64,000 nt of DNA from an uncultured Microbulbifer sp. (GTDB taxonomy: Bacteria > Pseudomonadota > Gammaproteobacteria > Pseudomonadales > Cellvibrionaceae): assembly GCF_947498635.1 (NCBI RefSeq), contig NZ_CANMKV010000002.1, forward strand, positions 62,001 to 126,000, written 5' to 3'. Below the pieces are notes generated by a model that saw only the letters and a program-made list of their open reading frames with translations, was not told the DNA's origin and made no database searches. Within the stretch, counting starts at the first letter, position 1, and each line of letters starts with the position of its first letter. This document shows positions 45,349 to 54,960 of the stretch, piece after piece. The translations under genes and the position numbers were made by a program.

Positions 45349-46305
45349 ATGCGCGGCGTATTTCTGGACGCAATGACAATGAAGCTGGGGGAGTTGGACA
45401 CACAGGCCCTGATAAACAGTCTAGACCACTGGGATTTCTACGAAACGACTTCCGCTGCGCAGACCGCCGAACGCATCGCCGGTGCGGACGTGGTCATTAC
45501 CAATAAAGTCGTTTTAAATCGCGCTCACATGGAGCGCGCCGGCTCACTAAAATTGATTTGTGCGTGCGCCACTGGCACCAATAATATTGACCTCGAAGCC
45601 GCACGGAACCTCGATATTTCCGTGCGAAATGTGCAGGGATACGCCGGTGCCTCGGTTCCGCAGCACACCCTGGCATTAATCCTCGCCCTCGCCTCCCGCT
45701 GGCACCAATACCATCAGGATGTGATGGCAGGCCGCTGGAGTCAGTCGGAAATTTTCTGTTTGCTAGACCACCCCGTGGTGGAGCTGGCCGGTAAAACACT
45801 CGGTATTATCGGCTATGGCGCGCTGGGGCAAAGGGTCGCCAAACTGGGGGAAGCCCTCGATATGCGAGTGCTGGTGGCAGAGTCTTTGCGTGGCATTAAG
45901 CGTGAAGACCGAAAGTGTGAAGGCAGGGTTCCACTGGCACAATTAAAAACGGAATCCGATGTTATCAGCCTGCACTGCCCTCTCAGCCCGCAGACCGAAA
46001 AATTTATTAACCGCGCTTTTCTCGACGCTATGAAGCCCGGCGCGCTGTTGATAAATACCGCCCGCGGCGGCCTGGTTGACGAAGAGGCTGTGGCCGACGC
46101 GCTGCGCAACGGAAAGCTCGGCGGTGCCGCACTGGATGTTCTGAGTGAAGAGCCACCACCGGCGAGCCACCCGCTGTTGAGTCGTGACATTCCCAACCTG
46201 ATTATCACCCCCCACAATGCCTGGATCAGCCGTGAAAGCCGCCAGCGCCTACTGAATGGTGTGGCGAACAATATAAAAAACTGGAAGCGGGAACTCCACG
46301 TATAA
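45349..46305 (+). CDS. D-2-hydroxyacid dehydrogenase (hydroxypyruvate/glycerate type)
   Basis: A 318-residue NAD-dependent oxidoreductase. The substrate-binding part includes ICACATGTNNIDLEAARNLD. The Rossmann motif is LGIIGYGALGQRVAKLGEAL. Catalytic residues are the Arg in NTARGGLVDEEAVADALRNG, the Glu near EEPPPASHPLL, and the His in IITPHNAWIS. It resembles glycerate/hydroxypyruvate reductase (HprA-like) members. The AAGGAG ribosome-binding site is clear. It stands alone. Confidence 0.9.
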   Translation: MRGVFLDAMTMKLGELDTQALINSLDHWDFYETTSAAQTAERIAGADVVITNKVVLNRAHMERAGSLKLICACATGTNNIDLEAARNLDISVRNVQGYAGASVPQHTLALILALASRWHQYHQDVMAGRWSQSEIFCLLDHPVVELAGKTLGIIGYGALGQRVAKLGEALDMRVLVAESLRGIKREDRKCEGRVPLAQLKTESDVISLHCPLSPQTEKFINRAFLDAMKPGALLINTARGGLVDEEAVADALRNGKLGGAALDVLSEEPPPASHPLLSRDIPNLIITPHNAWISRESRQRLLNGVANNIKNWKRELHV

Positions 46306-46475
46306 AGTGCAAGATCACGCCATTAGTTAAGTCTGAAAACAGAGATATAACTAAAGCCAACAAAGAGTGCTCAGGTTATTTTTAATTGCCCTAAAAATAG
46401 GGCAATTGCCTCTGGGATTTGATCGCCGCGACTATAGAATTCTGCGGCAATCAACCCCTGAAAAGGAGCAACTCG

Positions 46476-46724
46476 ATGGCAACTGCAAGATCTCCACACA
46501 ACTCCAGCAGGGAAAAGCTGCAACAGGCCTATAATCTCGCAGGAGAGGCCGCTTCGGATGCTGCGGAAAATATCAGGCAGAAGGCTAAATCTTCTGTACA
46601 GCAACAGAGACAGCGCGCTACGGATGTAATGGAAAAGGCGGAGTCTTCTTTGCGGGAAAGACCGATCTTAGCGGTCGGCTGTGCTTTTGTGGTCGGCTGG
46701 GCAATCGCGAAGCTTTTCAAGTAA
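46476..46724 (+). CDS. DUF883/ElaB-type membrane-anchored helical protein
   Basis: An 82-residue protein: an amphipathic Ala/Glu/Lys helix (REKLQQAYNLAGEAASDAAE, then VMEKAESSLRERPILAVG) and a short C-terminal membrane segment (GCAFVVGWAIAKLFK). The start at 46476 has AAGGAG seven bases upstream. The YqjD/ElaB relatives in E. coli are inner-membrane, ribosome-associated and expressed in stationary phase. It is first in a row of three with a YqjE-like and a YqjK-like gene, as in E. coli yqjDEK. Confidence 0.88.
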   Translation: MATARSPHNSSREKLQQAYNLAGEAASDAAENIRQKAKSSVQQQRQRATDVMEKAESSLRERPILAVGCAFVVGWAIAKLFK

Positions 46725-46759
46725 GACGTTTCCCGTTTTAACCGGTAAGGAAACCGCAG

Positions 46760-47245
46760 ATGGGCAATGGAAAGAAAAGCCATGGACCCAGTGAGAATTC
46801 CGATCCGGCCGCGCAACAGCGCGGTCGGGACGGTTCCTCTGAGCCCCCCGAAGACCCCGGCGCAAGTGGCGGCCTGGAGGAAACCCTGGCGCGTGCCGAG
46901 GCCACTCTAACCTTACTGAGCGCATGGCTGAGAAATATTCAGCAGCTTTTTCAGCTGGAGTTAGAGAGAACCCTAGCCGCGGGCAAGCGGCTGATTTTCC
47001 TGCAGCTGATGTTGGTACCTCTGGGCACCGCTCTGCTCGTTAGCTTTTGCGGCGGCCTGGGGTTACTTATCTACTATTTCACCCAATCCGTATATATAGG
47101 TTTTGCCACCTTCCTGCTCATACAGATCAGTATTTTTATCAGTATATTATTTTACCAGCGCAAACTACGCGCACTGCTGGGCTTTGAAGAGACCAAACGA
47201 CAGGTGAGAGAGGCTCTAAACGATGTCGCTGAGACAATTAAATAA
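46760..47245 (+). CDS. YqjE-like (phage holin 3-6 fold) membrane protein
   Basis: A 161-residue protein with a charged, Gly/Pro-rich N-terminus (about 1-40), an amphipathic helix (LSAWLRNIQQLFQLELERTL) and two membrane segments (about 78-100 and 108-128). The family is named after phage holins by similarity only; chromosomal copies form the yqjDEK-type stress cluster. It lies 35 bases after the DUF883 gene and overlaps the next gene by 23 bases. No phage genes are nearby. Confidence 0.85.
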   Translation: MGNGKKSHGPSENSDPAAQQRGRDGSSEPPEDPGASGGLEETLARAEATLTLLSAWLRNIQQLFQLELERTLAAGKRLIFLQLMLVPLGTALLVSFCGGLGLLIYYFTQSVYIGFATFLLIQISIFISILFYQRKLRALLGFEETKRQVREALNDVAETIK

Positions 47246-47465
47246 GCAAATTGCACAGTGCCGACACGATGCCGAAAAACAGCGACGCAGCGCATTAATG
47301 CTGCTTGGCCAGCAACAGAAGCAAGTAAATCAACACCTGGGAAATGTGCCTCTGCCGGTCATCCTAGGCCTGGCCTTTGCCGCCGGCTTTATCCTCGAGA
47401 AAATCTGGCAGCTGCCGCGCACCTCACAGATGATTCAGTTGGCGCTCTCCCTGCGTACATTCTAG
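47223..47465 (+). CDS. YqjK-like protein
   Basis: An 80-residue basic helical protein with one late hydrophobic stretch (LPVILGLAFAAGFILEKIW). The N-terminal helix (RQLNKQIAQCRHDAEKQRRS) and position after DUF883 and YqjE-like genes support the YqjK assignment; sequence evidence alone is weak. It overlaps the preceding gene by 23 bases, so the three are certainly in one operon. Confidence 0.75.
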   Translation: MSLRQLNKQIAQCRHDAEKQRRSALMLLGQQQKQVNQHLGNVPLPVILGLAFAAGFILEKIWQLPRTSQMIQLALSLRTF

Positions 47466-47523
47466 GGAGAGCAAATCAACCATCCGCTGACTCGCGCACC
47501 GGTATCAGATTTTCATTGCCGGA

Positions 47524-48402
47524 CTACTCATCGCCCTGCCCCGTAATTTTATCCTGGGTTTTCTCTTCAAAATCACCGGCCTCGTGACGTTCGTGCAGCT
47601 GTTCACTGGGATCTCCCCAGGTGCGGTTGACCATTCGCCCACGCTGTACTGCCGGACGCTGCGCAATTTCATCAGACCAGCGCACCAAGTTTTTATAACT
47701 CTCGACCTGGAGAAATTCACCGGCATCGTAGGCTTCATTGCGTACCAGTGCTCCGTACCAGGGCCAGATGGCGATATCCGCAATAGTGAATTCCCGCCCG
47801 GCAATAAATGGGTGCTTGGCCAGCTGTCGATCCAATACATCCATCTGCCGCTTAACCTCCATGGTGAAGCGGTTGATTGGATACTCGAGCTTCTCTGGCG
47901 CGTAGGCATAAAAATGCCCAAAGCCACCCCCGAGGTAGGGCCCCGACCCCATTTGCCAAAACAGCCAGTTGAGGGTTTCCGTGCGCTGCTCCGGAGTATG
48001 TGGCAGGAAAGCTCCAAATTTTTCCCCCAAATAGAGAAGAATAGAGCCACTCTCAAATATCCGGATTGGCGGTGAGGTACTGTGGTCCACCAGGACCGGG
48101 ATTTTTGAATTAGGATTGATCTCCACAAAGCCACTGGAAAATTGCTCGCCCTCAGTGATACGAATCAAGTGTGCATCGTACTCCGCGCCCTCAAACCCCA
48201 GTGCCAACAGCTCTTCCAGCATAATCGTGACCTTGACGCCATTGGGGGTCCCCAGCGAATACAGCTGCATCGGATGCTTGCCCTGTGGCAATACCTTTTC
48301 GTGAGTAGGGCCTGCTATCGGGCGATTAATCTTGGCGAAGTTCCCTCCACTTTCCGCCTCCCATTTCCAAACCTTCGGCGGGGTATAGGGTGAATCCGGC
48401 AT
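47524..48402 (-). CDS. yghU: Glutathione S-transferase YghU-like (disulfide-bond reductase)
   Basis: A 292-residue nu-class GST. A long N-terminal extension (about 1-45, VWKWEAESGGNFAKINRPIA) typical of YghU precedes the thioredoxin-like domain (LYSLGTPNGVKVTIMLEELL, with SKIPVLVDH and FESGSILLYLG as glutathione-binding segments). The helical C-terminal domain includes GSGPYLGGGFGHFYAYAPEK. E. coli YghU reduces 2-hydroxyethyl disulfide with two bound GSH and lacks classical GST activity. The acidic C-terminal tail (FEEKTQDKITGQGDE) is variable. It stands alone. Confidence 0.93.
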   Translation of the reverse strand: MPDSPYTPPKVWKWEAESGGNFAKINRPIAGPTHEKVLPQGKHPMQLYSLGTPNGVKVTIMLEELLALGFEGAEYDAHLIRITEGEQFSSGFVEINPNSKIPVLVDHSTSPPIRIFESGSILLYLGEKFGAFLPHTPEQRTETLNWLFWQMGSGPYLGGGFGHFYAYAPEKLEYPINRFTMEVKRQMDVLDRQLAKHPFIAGREFTIADIAIWPWYGALVRNEAYDAGEFLQVESYKNLVRWSDEIAQRPAVQRGRMVNRTWGDPSEQLHERHEAGDFEEKTQDKITGQGDE

Positions 48403-48795
48403 TACAAAGCTCCAACGGGTGTTATGGGTTTATCCAATAGAGATAAGGCCATCTCTCTCGGGAGTAAAGGGCTGCGCCAAAAAATCTGTGTAAACCACCA
48501 ACGGCTGCGTGAAAGTAACCGCGCCCCCGAAGCCATGCGCCAACTATTCTCAAATCCATAGCCCAAGCCGGCTGGGAACGCGCCACCCCGTCGCCATGGC
48601 CGTGGCGACGGGGTGCACTGAGGCCTTGGCTGCCAGAAGATATGTCGCCGAGTTGAAGGCCCCCAGCGACTCACCCATAATACCGGCCCTGCGCGACATT
48701 CGACGGAGCCCCAGGCCCAAAGCCCCTCACCGGGATACCAAGACTCCGCCTGGGTGCTCGCACTGTTTTGCCCAAGGGCTTCAACCGGACCTGTT
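48403..48795. other. Divergent spacer with a long perfect inverted repeat
   Basis: The 393 bases between yghU and rsxA hold no recognisable gene. They contain a perfect 13-base inverted repeat (48584-48615). The rsx promoter must lie here, but no clear -35/-10 pair could be picked. Confidence 0.5.
48584..48615. repeat. Perfect 13-base inverted repeat upstream of rsxA
   Basis: Arms CACCCCGTCGCCA and TGGCGACGGGGTG are exact reverse complements around a 6-base centre, 180 bases upstream of rsxA. A stable GC-rich hairpin or a protein-binding site are both possible. Confidence 0.7.
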
Positions 48796-49371
48796 ATGAC
48801 CGAATTTGCAGTCATCCTGCTCAGCACCATCCTGGTCAACAACTATGTGTTGGTGCAATTTCTCGGGCTGTGCCCGTTTATGGGCGTCTCCAACAAACTG
48901 GAGACCGCCGTAGGTATGGCCGGCGCCACGACCTTTGTGCTCACGCTGGCCTCGATCTGCTCCTACTTAGTGAATACCTATCTGCTTGAACCGTTTGGTA
49001 TCGAGTACCTGCGCACCATTTCCTTTATTTTGGTGATTGCGGTCGTCGTGCAATTCGCCCGCATGTTTATTCAGAAAACCAGTCCATTGATGTACAAGGT
49101 GCTGGGCGTTTTCCTACCGCTGATCACCACCAACTGCGCGGTACTCGGTGTGGCCCTGCAAAACACCATGAAGGCCCACACCTTTATGCAATCCACCCTG
49201 TACGGCTTTGGCGCCGCCGTGGGTTTCTCGCTGGTATTGATTCTTTTTTCCTCCATGCGCGAACGCCTGTTTGCCGCAGATGTGCCCCTGCCTTTTCGCG
49301 GCGCGGCCATCGGTATGGTCACCGCCGGGCTGATGTCCCTGGCGTTTATGGGCTTTAGTGGTCTGGTATAG
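48796..49371 (+). CDS. rsxA: Electron transport complex subunit RsxA (RnfA)
   Basis: Six-helix inner-membrane subunit of the Rsx/Rnf complex, which couples NADH/ferredoxin electron flow and in E. coli keeps SoxR reduced. It has 191 residues from ATG 48796 ([20 protein letters not shown]). The conserved [20 protein letters not shown] and later [18 protein letters not shown] carry the membrane cysteines of the RnfA/E pair (Fe-S ligation). First gene of rsxABCDGE. Confidence 0.97.
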   Translation: MTEFAVILLSTILVNNYVLVQFLGLCPFMGVSNKLETAVGMAGATTFVLTLASICSYLVNTYLLEPFGIEYLRTISFILVIAVVVQFARMFIQKTSPLMYKVLGVFLPLITTNCAVLGVALQNTMKAHTFMQSTLYGFGAAVGFSLVLILFSSMRERLFAADVPLPFRGAAIGMVTAGLMSLAFMGFSGLV

Positions 49372-49380
49372 GGTTGCATA

Positions 49381-49995
49381 ATGCTGGACTGGATTTCTGA
49401 AATTTCTTACCCCCTGCTGGTACTCGGCGGCATGGCTCTGGTATTTGGCGCCCTGTTGGGCTATGCCGCCATCCGTTTTAAAGTGGAGGGCGACCCCCTG
49501 GTAGAGCAGGTCGACGCCCTATTGCCGCAAACCCAATGCGGTCAGTGCGGCTACCCCGGCTGTCGCCCATACGCTGAAGCCATTGTCCATGGCGATGCCA
49601 TCAATAAATGTCCGCCCGGCGGCCAGGCCACCATCAACGAATTGGCCAACCTGCTGGATATGGAGCCCACGCCCCTGGACGCAGAACACGGTATCGAAGA
49701 TGTAAAAAGAGTGGCCTTTATCCGCGAGGCCGAGTGTATTGGTTGCACCAAGTGCATCCAGGCCTGCCCGGTAGATGCGATCGCCGGCGCGGCCAAATAT
49801 ATGCATACCGTAATATCCGATGAGTGCACCGGCTGTGACCTCTGTGTAGAGCCCTGCCCGGTGGATTGTATCGATATGGTGCCGGTGGAAATGCCTCTGC
49901 AGGGCTGGCACCCACACAAGCCCGAAGATGGCATCCAACTGATTGCCACCGATCGTCGCACCGCTCAAGCAGACAACCGGGGAGGTACCGTTTGA
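49381..49995 (+). CDS. rsxB: Electron transport complex subunit RsxB (RnfB)
   Basis: A 204-residue membrane-anchored ferredoxin. After an N-terminal helix ([19 protein letters not shown]) comes a four-Cys 4Fe-4S domain ([20 protein letters not shown], completed by NKCPPGG). Two ferredoxin clusters follow ([18 protein letters not shown] and [18 protein letters not shown]). Starts 9 bases after rsxA and overlaps rsxC by four bases (TTGA). Confidence 0.97.
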   Translation: MLDWISEISYPLLVLGGMALVFGALLGYAAIRFKVEGDPLVEQVDALLPQTQCGQCGYPGCRPYAEAIVHGDAINKCPPGGQATINELANLLDMEPTPLDAEHGIEDVKRVAFIREAECIGCTKCIQACPVDAIAGAAKYMHTVISDECTGCDLCVEPCPVDCIDMVPVEMPLQGWHPHKPEDGIQLIATDRRTAQADNRGGTV

Positions 49996-52139
49996 ACCCC
50001 GAGAAAGAGACTTTGACCTCACAGCAGGAAAAAATCCGCCAACGTGAGGCTGTAGAGGAGCGTCGCGCCGCCCGCGAGGCGCAATTAATAGCCAGCGAAA
50101 AGGCGCGTGAATTGCGCCCCAACGATTTTCACGGCGGCGTTCACCCACCGGAAAACAAAAAACAAAGTACCAGCGAACCCATCGGCACTATCCCCTTAGC
50201 CGAGGACTTGATCGTGCCCCTGCTGCAACACAGCGGCGCCACGGCCCTACCTCTGGTCAAACTCGGCGACGATGTGCTGAAAGGCCAGAAAATTGCCGAA
50301 GCAGACGGACTGATCAGCTGTCCGGTACACGCCCCCAGCTCCGGAAAAGTCGTAGCCATCGAGCCCTGCGCCGTTCCCCACCCCTCGGGACTCGCCGAGG
50401 ACTGCATTGTTATTCGCACCGACGGAGAGGAACGCTGGTGTGAGCTGGAGCCCTGTGATGACTATACCCAGCTCAACCGGGTAGAGTTGCTGGAAAAAAT
50501 CCGCGACTGCGGCATCGCCGGGATGGGTGGGGCGGGTTTCCCCACAGCAGTAAAACTCGACCCCCACGGCGGCGCTGAAATCGACACATTGATTATCAAT
50601 GGCACCGAGTGTGAACCCTACATTACCGCCGACGATATGCTAATGCGCGAGCGCGCCGAGGAGATTATCGCCGGGGTCACTATCCTCGCCTACATCCTCG
50701 ACGAACCGGAACGGGTATTAATCGGAATCGAAGACAACAAGCCCCTAGCGATTACCGCTATGCGCGAGGCTGCCAAGGGCACACGTTTCAACATTGTGGT
50801 ATTCCCGACCAAGTATCCCTCCGGTGGCGAAAAGCAACTGATCCAGATTCTTACCGGGCGCGAAGTACCCAACCAAGGCCTACCGGCCAATGTCGGTATT
50901 GTCTGCCAGAACGTGGGTACCGCCAGGGCTGTTTATCGCGCCGTACGATTCGGAGAGCCATTGATCAGCCGGGTCACCACCGTAGTCGGACAGGCTCTGC
51001 AGCGGCAACGCAACATCGAGGTGCCCATTGGTACCCCCATCCGCCATATCCTCCAACACCACGGCATTCACCGCGGGCTGATGCAGAAGGTAGTTATCGG
51101 CGGCCCCATGATGGGTTATACGATCGACGATGAAAGCGCACCGGTGGTTAAAACCACCAACTGCCTGTTGGTACCCACCAATAAAGAGCTACCACCGGCG
51201 CCAGTTGCCAACGCCTGCATTCGCTGCGGCTACTGCGCCGAAGCTTGCCCGGCTTCACTGTTACCCCAACAGTTGTACTGGTATGCGCGCGCCGATGAGC
51301 GCGAAAAGCTACAAGCTTATAACCTATTCGACTGTATCGAATGTGGCGCCTGTTCCTACGTCTGTCCCAGCACGATTCCCCTGGTGCAGTATTACCGCGC
51401 CGCCAAAGGGGCCATACGCCTGGCGGAAGAAGAAAAAGAGAGATCCGATCGCGCTCGCGACCGCTTCGAGTTTCGCAAACTTCGCCTGGAGAGGGCGGAG
51501 AAGGAAAAAGAAGCCAAGCGTGAAGCCCGCCGCAAAGCCGCTGAATTGGCGCGCCAACAGCGCGAGCAGAGTCCCGAATCGGAAGCGGCCAAAGAGAGCA
51601 AACAGCAGGCGGATATCGTCAGCGCCGCCCTGGCGCGAGTCAAATCCCGCCAGGAAGATCCTCAGCAGTTGCTCGCCCGCGCCCAACGCACCTTTTCCAG
51701 TGCCGAGAGCCGCGTCGAGCGCTTGAGCAGCAAGCTGGAAGGCGCCGACGAAAGTCAGCGCGCCCAACTGGAGGCCCAGCTCAAAGCTGCGCAATTGAAA
51801 CGGCAGGAGGCCGAACACAAGCTCACCCTGGCCAAGCGGCGCGCCGACCGCGACCCCACTCGGGAGCCCCATAAAGAGGAAACCAGTGCCGCAGTGCGCG
51901 CCATCACCAAGGCGCGGGCCTCAGCCGAAGCCCGCGCACAAATGAGCGATGCGGATAAACTCGCCGCGGACATCGAGGCACTGCGTAAGCGGCTCGGCAA
52001 AGCTGAGGCACGCCTGCAAAAAGCCAGAGATGAAAATGATGCTAATTTGGCGGCCTTCGAAACCGCTTTGGAAAAGTTGCAGAAAAAATTGGAAGATAAG
52101 ATGCGCGAGCAACAAGCCGCACAGGGTGGTCGTCACTAA
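49992..52139 (+). CDS. rsxC: Electron transport complex subunit RsxC (RnfC), TTG start
   Basis: A 715-residue peripheral NADH/FMN- and Fe-S-binding subunit. Proposed start is TTG 49992, with GGAGG six bases upstream and a four-base overlap with rsxB. Residues 1-45 are a charged helical extension rather than the usual short leader, then [20 protein letters not shown]. The nucleotide-binding region has [18 protein letters not shown]; the clusters are [18 protein letters not shown] and [18 protein letters not shown] (about 410-460). The last 250 residues are a long Ala/Glu/Lys/Arg coiled coil, as in gammaproteobacterial RsxC. Confidence 0.95.
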   Translation: MNPEKETLTSQQEKIRQREAVEERRAAREAQLIASEKARELRPNDFHGGVHPPENKKQSTSEPIGTIPLAEDLIVPLLQHSGATALPLVKLGDDVLKGQKIAEADGLISCPVHAPSSGKVVAIEPCAVPHPSGLAEDCIVIRTDGEERWCELEPCDDYTQLNRVELLEKIRDCGIAGMGGAGFPTAVKLDPHGGAEIDTLIINGTECEPYITADDMLMRERAEEIIAGVTILAYILDEPERVLIGIEDNKPLAITAMREAAKGTRFNIVVFPTKYPSGGEKQLIQILTGREVPNQGLPANVGIVCQNVGTARAVYRAVRFGEPLISRVTTVVGQALQRQRNIEVPIGTPIRHILQHHGIHRGLMQKVVIGGPMMGYTIDDESAPVVKTTNCLLVPTNKELPPAPVANACIRCGYCAEACPASLLPQQLYWYARADEREKLQAYNLFDCIECGACSYVCPSTIPLVQYYRAAKGAIRLAEEEKERSDRARDRFEFRKLRLERAEKEKEAKREARRKAAELARQQREQSPESEAAKESKQQADIVSAALARVKSRQEDPQQLLARAQRTFSSAESRVERLSSKLEGADESQRAQLEAQLKAAQLKRQEAEHKLTLAKRRADRDPTREPHKEETSAAVRAITKARASAEARAQMSDADKLAADIEALRKRLGKAEARLQKARDENDANLAAFETALEKLQKKLEDKMREQQAAQGGRH

Positions 52140-53191
52140 TGTCTCTGATGCGAGCCTCCTCCCCCCACGCCCTCTCCGGTGACCACACCGCCAAGGTCAT
52201 GCTGCAGGTGGCCGCCGCCACCGCGCCCGGCGTATTGGCCATGGTGATTTATTTTGGCATCGGCGTGCTTATCAACATCGCGCTCGCCATTATTACCGCC
52301 CTGCTGTGTGAAGCCGCTGTCATGAAGCTGCGCAACCGGCCGGTGGCTTTTTATCTGCGGGATTACAGCGCACTGGTCACGGCTCTGCTACTGGGTATCG
52401 CACTGCCCCCTTACTGCGCCTGGTGGCTGCCGGTGGTGGGTAGTGCGGTGGCCATCGTATTGGCCAAACACCTGTATGGCGGTATGGGCTACAACCCGTT
52501 CAACCCGGCCATGGTGGGTTATGTCGTACTGCTGATCAGCTTTCCGGTGGACATGACCCGCTGGGTGGGTGCGGCGGATATAATCGGCGGCGCGCCGGAT
52601 ATCGGCGAGGCTTTCTCTCTGGTTTTTGGTAGCTATAACGTCGATGGCTTTACCCGCGCCACTCCCCTGGAGATCGTGCGCCTCAACGAGTCGGTCCTAC
52701 TCTCACAACTGTATGAAATGGAGCCGGTATTCAATAAAGGCACCTTTGCCGGAGTCGGCTGGGAAACGATCAGTTTCGGATTCCTGCTGGGCGGGCTCTT
52801 CCTCTTATTTCGCGGCATCATCACCTGGCATGCGCCGGTGGCCATGCTCGTCTCGCTAACCGTGATATCCCTGTTTTTCTATGACAGTGGCAGCTCCCTT
52901 TCCGAGGGCTCGCCCCTGCTGCATCTCTTTTCCGGCGCCACCCTATTTGGGGCCTTTTTTATCATCACCGACCCAGTCAGTGGCTGTACCAGTAACAAAG
53001 GGCGCTTGATCTTTGGCGCCGGCGTGGGGCTGTTCACCTATATTATTCGCGCCTGGGGCAGTTACCCGGATGCCATCGCTTTCGCCGTGCTTTTGATGAA
53101 TTTTGCCGCACCCACGATCGACAATTACACCCTGCCACGCACCTATGGCCATAAGCGGGCACGTCGCGCCACCGATCTGGAGGAGCACTGA
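52139..53191 (+). CDS. rsxD: Electron transport complex subunit RsxD (RnfD)
   Basis: A 350-residue polytopic subunit of the NqrB/RnfD family with about nine helices. The FMN-attachment threonine lies in NVDGFTRATPLEIVRLNESV (near residue 180). Other landmarks are GGMGYNPFNPAMVGYVVLLI and ITDPVSGCTSNKGRLIFGAG. The ATG shares its first base with the rsxC stop (TAATG), and the stop overlaps the rsxG ATG by one base. Confidence 0.96.
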   Translation: MSLMRASSPHALSGDHTAKVMLQVAAATAPGVLAMVIYFGIGVLINIALAIITALLCEAAVMKLRNRPVAFYLRDYSALVTALLLGIALPPYCAWWLPVVGSAVAIVLAKHLYGGMGYNPFNPAMVGYVVLLISFPVDMTRWVGAADIIGGAPDIGEAFSLVFGSYNVDGFTRATPLEIVRLNESVLLSQLYEMEPVFNKGTFAGVGWETISFGFLLGGLFLLFRGIITWHAPVAMLVSLTVISLFFYDSGSSLSEGSPLLHLFSGATLFGAFFIITDPVSGCTSNKGRLIFGAGVGLFTYIIRAWGSYPDAIAFAVLLMNFAAPTIDNYTLPRTYGHKRARRATDLEEH

Positions 53192-53895
53192 TGCTCAAGC
53201 AGTCTATGGCCACCAATGCCGTTGTGCTGACCCTGTTCGCCCTGATCACCGCCGGCACTTTGGCAGTGACCCAAATTACCACCCGCGAGCCTATCGAGCG
53301 CGCCATACGCGCGGCCTCAGCCAAGGCATTGCTGGAGATCATCCCCCTCGACAGGCACAGTAATGATCTGCTCGTGGACACCTACCCAATCCCCAAGACC
53401 TACTGGAGTCAGCTGGGACTTACCCAGGGGGGCGATATCAACTTGGCGCGCGGCAAGGACGGAAAAATTTCAGCGGTTATTGTCCCGGCGATAGCACCAG
53501 ACGGCTACTCGGGTCCCATCAAAATGTTGGTGGGTATAAACCGCGATGGCACTATTGCCGGTGTGCGGGTGACCAGCCACAGTGAAACCCCTGGGCTCGG
53601 CGATAAAGTGGAGTTGAAGAAAAGCGACTGGATACTCCAGTTCGATGGCCTTTCTCTGAAAAACCCTCCTGTCAGTGAATGGAAGGTACAGAAAGACGGC
53701 GGTGTCTTCGACCAATTTACCGGCGCTACCATCACTCCACGCGCAGTCGTCAATGAAGTGCGCCAGGTTTTGGAGTATGTCGCAAAAAACCACCAGCAGA
53801 TTTTCAATGCGCCAGTATCGAAGCGCGCAGTGGAGGTGGAGAACCCCGAAGTAGAGAACACAGATGGGGCCCAGCCCAAAACGGAGCAGAATTGA
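53191..53895 (+). CDS. rsxG: Electron transport complex subunit RsxG (RnfG)
   Basis: A 234-residue FMN-binding subunit with one N-terminal membrane helix ([20 protein letters not shown]). The periplasmic FMN domain includes [20 protein letters not shown] and the attachment motif [20 protein letters not shown], with FMN expected on the second Thr of GATIT. The C-terminus beyond about 215 is an acidic variable tail ([15 protein letters not shown]). Overlaps both neighbours at start and stop codons. Confidence 0.96.
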   Translation: MLKQSMATNAVVLTLFALITAGTLAVTQITTREPIERAIRAASAKALLEIIPLDRHSNDLLVDTYPIPKTYWSQLGLTQGGDINLARGKDGKISAVIVPAIAPDGYSGPIKMLVGINRDGTIAGVRVTSHSETPGLGDKVELKKSDWILQFDGLSLKNPPVSEWKVQKDGGVFDQFTGATITPRAVVNEVRQVLEYVAKNHQQIFNAPVSKRAVEVENPEVENTDGAQPKTEQN

Positions 53896-54608
53896 TGGCA
53901 ACCCCCGCTTACGCAGAAATTACCCACAATGGGCTCTGGAAAAACAACCCCGCACTGGTTCAACTACTGGGGCTCTGCCCATTGCTGGCCGTTACCGGTT
54001 CCGTGGTCAACGCGATTGGCCTCGGCCTCGCCACCACTGGCGTCCTCACCTGCTCCAATCTGGCGGTTTCCTTGGTTCGACGACAAATGCCCGACACCGT
54101 GCGTTTGCCCGCGTCGGTCATGATCATCGCCACCTTTGTCACCTGTGTCGAACTATTGATGAAGGCTTTCACTTATGAACTCTACTTGGTACTTGGCATT
54201 TTTATTCCGTTGATTGTCACCAACTGTGCCATTCTCGGCCGCGCCGATGCTTTTGCCAGTAAAAATCCGGTCCTGCCATCATTGGTGGATGGTTTTATGA
54301 TGGGGGTCGGCTTCACGGCAGTTTTGATTGTTATTGGCGCCGTACGGGAGATACTTGGCCAAGGCACACTATTTTCCGATATGGATCTACTGTTAGGCCC
54401 CATGGCCAAAGATTGGGGACTGCAATTACTGGGAAGTGACTACCCCGGAGTCTTAGTGGCAGTGCTACCTCCCGGAGCATTTTTGGTGGCGGGACTGTTA
54501 ATCGCAGCAAAGAACGCCATAGATGCGGGCATTGAACGCCGCCGCAGCCAGCAGATCAAAATTGTGTCTGGCACCAAACGCGTGCGGGTTACCGGAAAAA
54601 TTTCTTAA
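53892..54608 (+). CDS. rsxE: Electron transport complex subunit RsxE (RnfE)
   Basis: A six-helix membrane subunit paired with RsxA; the first helices carry [20 protein letters not shown] and later [20 protein letters not shown], which hold the conserved cysteines. The frame opens TTG (53892) then ATG (53895), the latter overlapping the rsxG stop (TGATG), and is the likely start (237 residues). The usual downstream endonuclease III gene (nth) is not present here; a spacer and a TetR gene follow. Confidence 0.96.
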   Translation: MMATPAYAEITHNGLWKNNPALVQLLGLCPLLAVTGSVVNAIGLGLATTGVLTCSNLAVSLVRRQMPDTVRLPASVMIIATFVTCVELLMKAFTYELYLVLGIFIPLIVTNCAILGRADAFASKNPVLPSLVDGFMMGVGFTAVLIVIGAVREILGQGTLFSDMDLLLGPMAKDWGLQLLGSDYPGVLVAVLPPGAFLVAGLLIAAKNAIDAGIERRRSQQIKIVSGTKRVRVTGKIS

Positions 54609-54960
54609 AACCTCAGCGGCGGCCCTCATTCTAGGCGGCAATTTTTTAGTGTAATGAATGCTAATCGATTGTCGCCGAGCTATTTCGAGAAAACATTCTC
54701 TAACGCTGAGTCAAAATACCCTCCGCTTGACGCCTAGTTCTCCATCTCGCAATGCCCTAAATACCCCGCGAAGAAATTTGCACCAATTTAAGGATCTTCG
54801 CGCAAGCGAGTCGCCTATAAAGTGCCTAACTGGTGCAACTTTCATGTAATCAAATGTAATAGCTTTATTGCCTCTTTTTGAATTCGTTTGGCTAGAATGG
54901 CACGACCGAACAGCTTGCTAGAACAATCGGTGCCAACGCAAAAAGAACAGGGAAACTGCT
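54609..54960. other. Spacer between rsxE and TetR gene, 352 bases
   Basis: No gene recognised. The last 100 bases are AT-rich and should contain the promoter of the TetR gene. A partial GGCAC...GTGCC pairing lies at about 54898-54933 and might be an operator; the match is too imperfect to call. Confidence 0.45.

Noticed and set aside
46760-47245. Phage-holin-like name as a sign of a prophage
   Set aside because: The protein belongs to the YqjE group with DUF883 and YqjK partners, and no phage structural or integrase gene is nearby.
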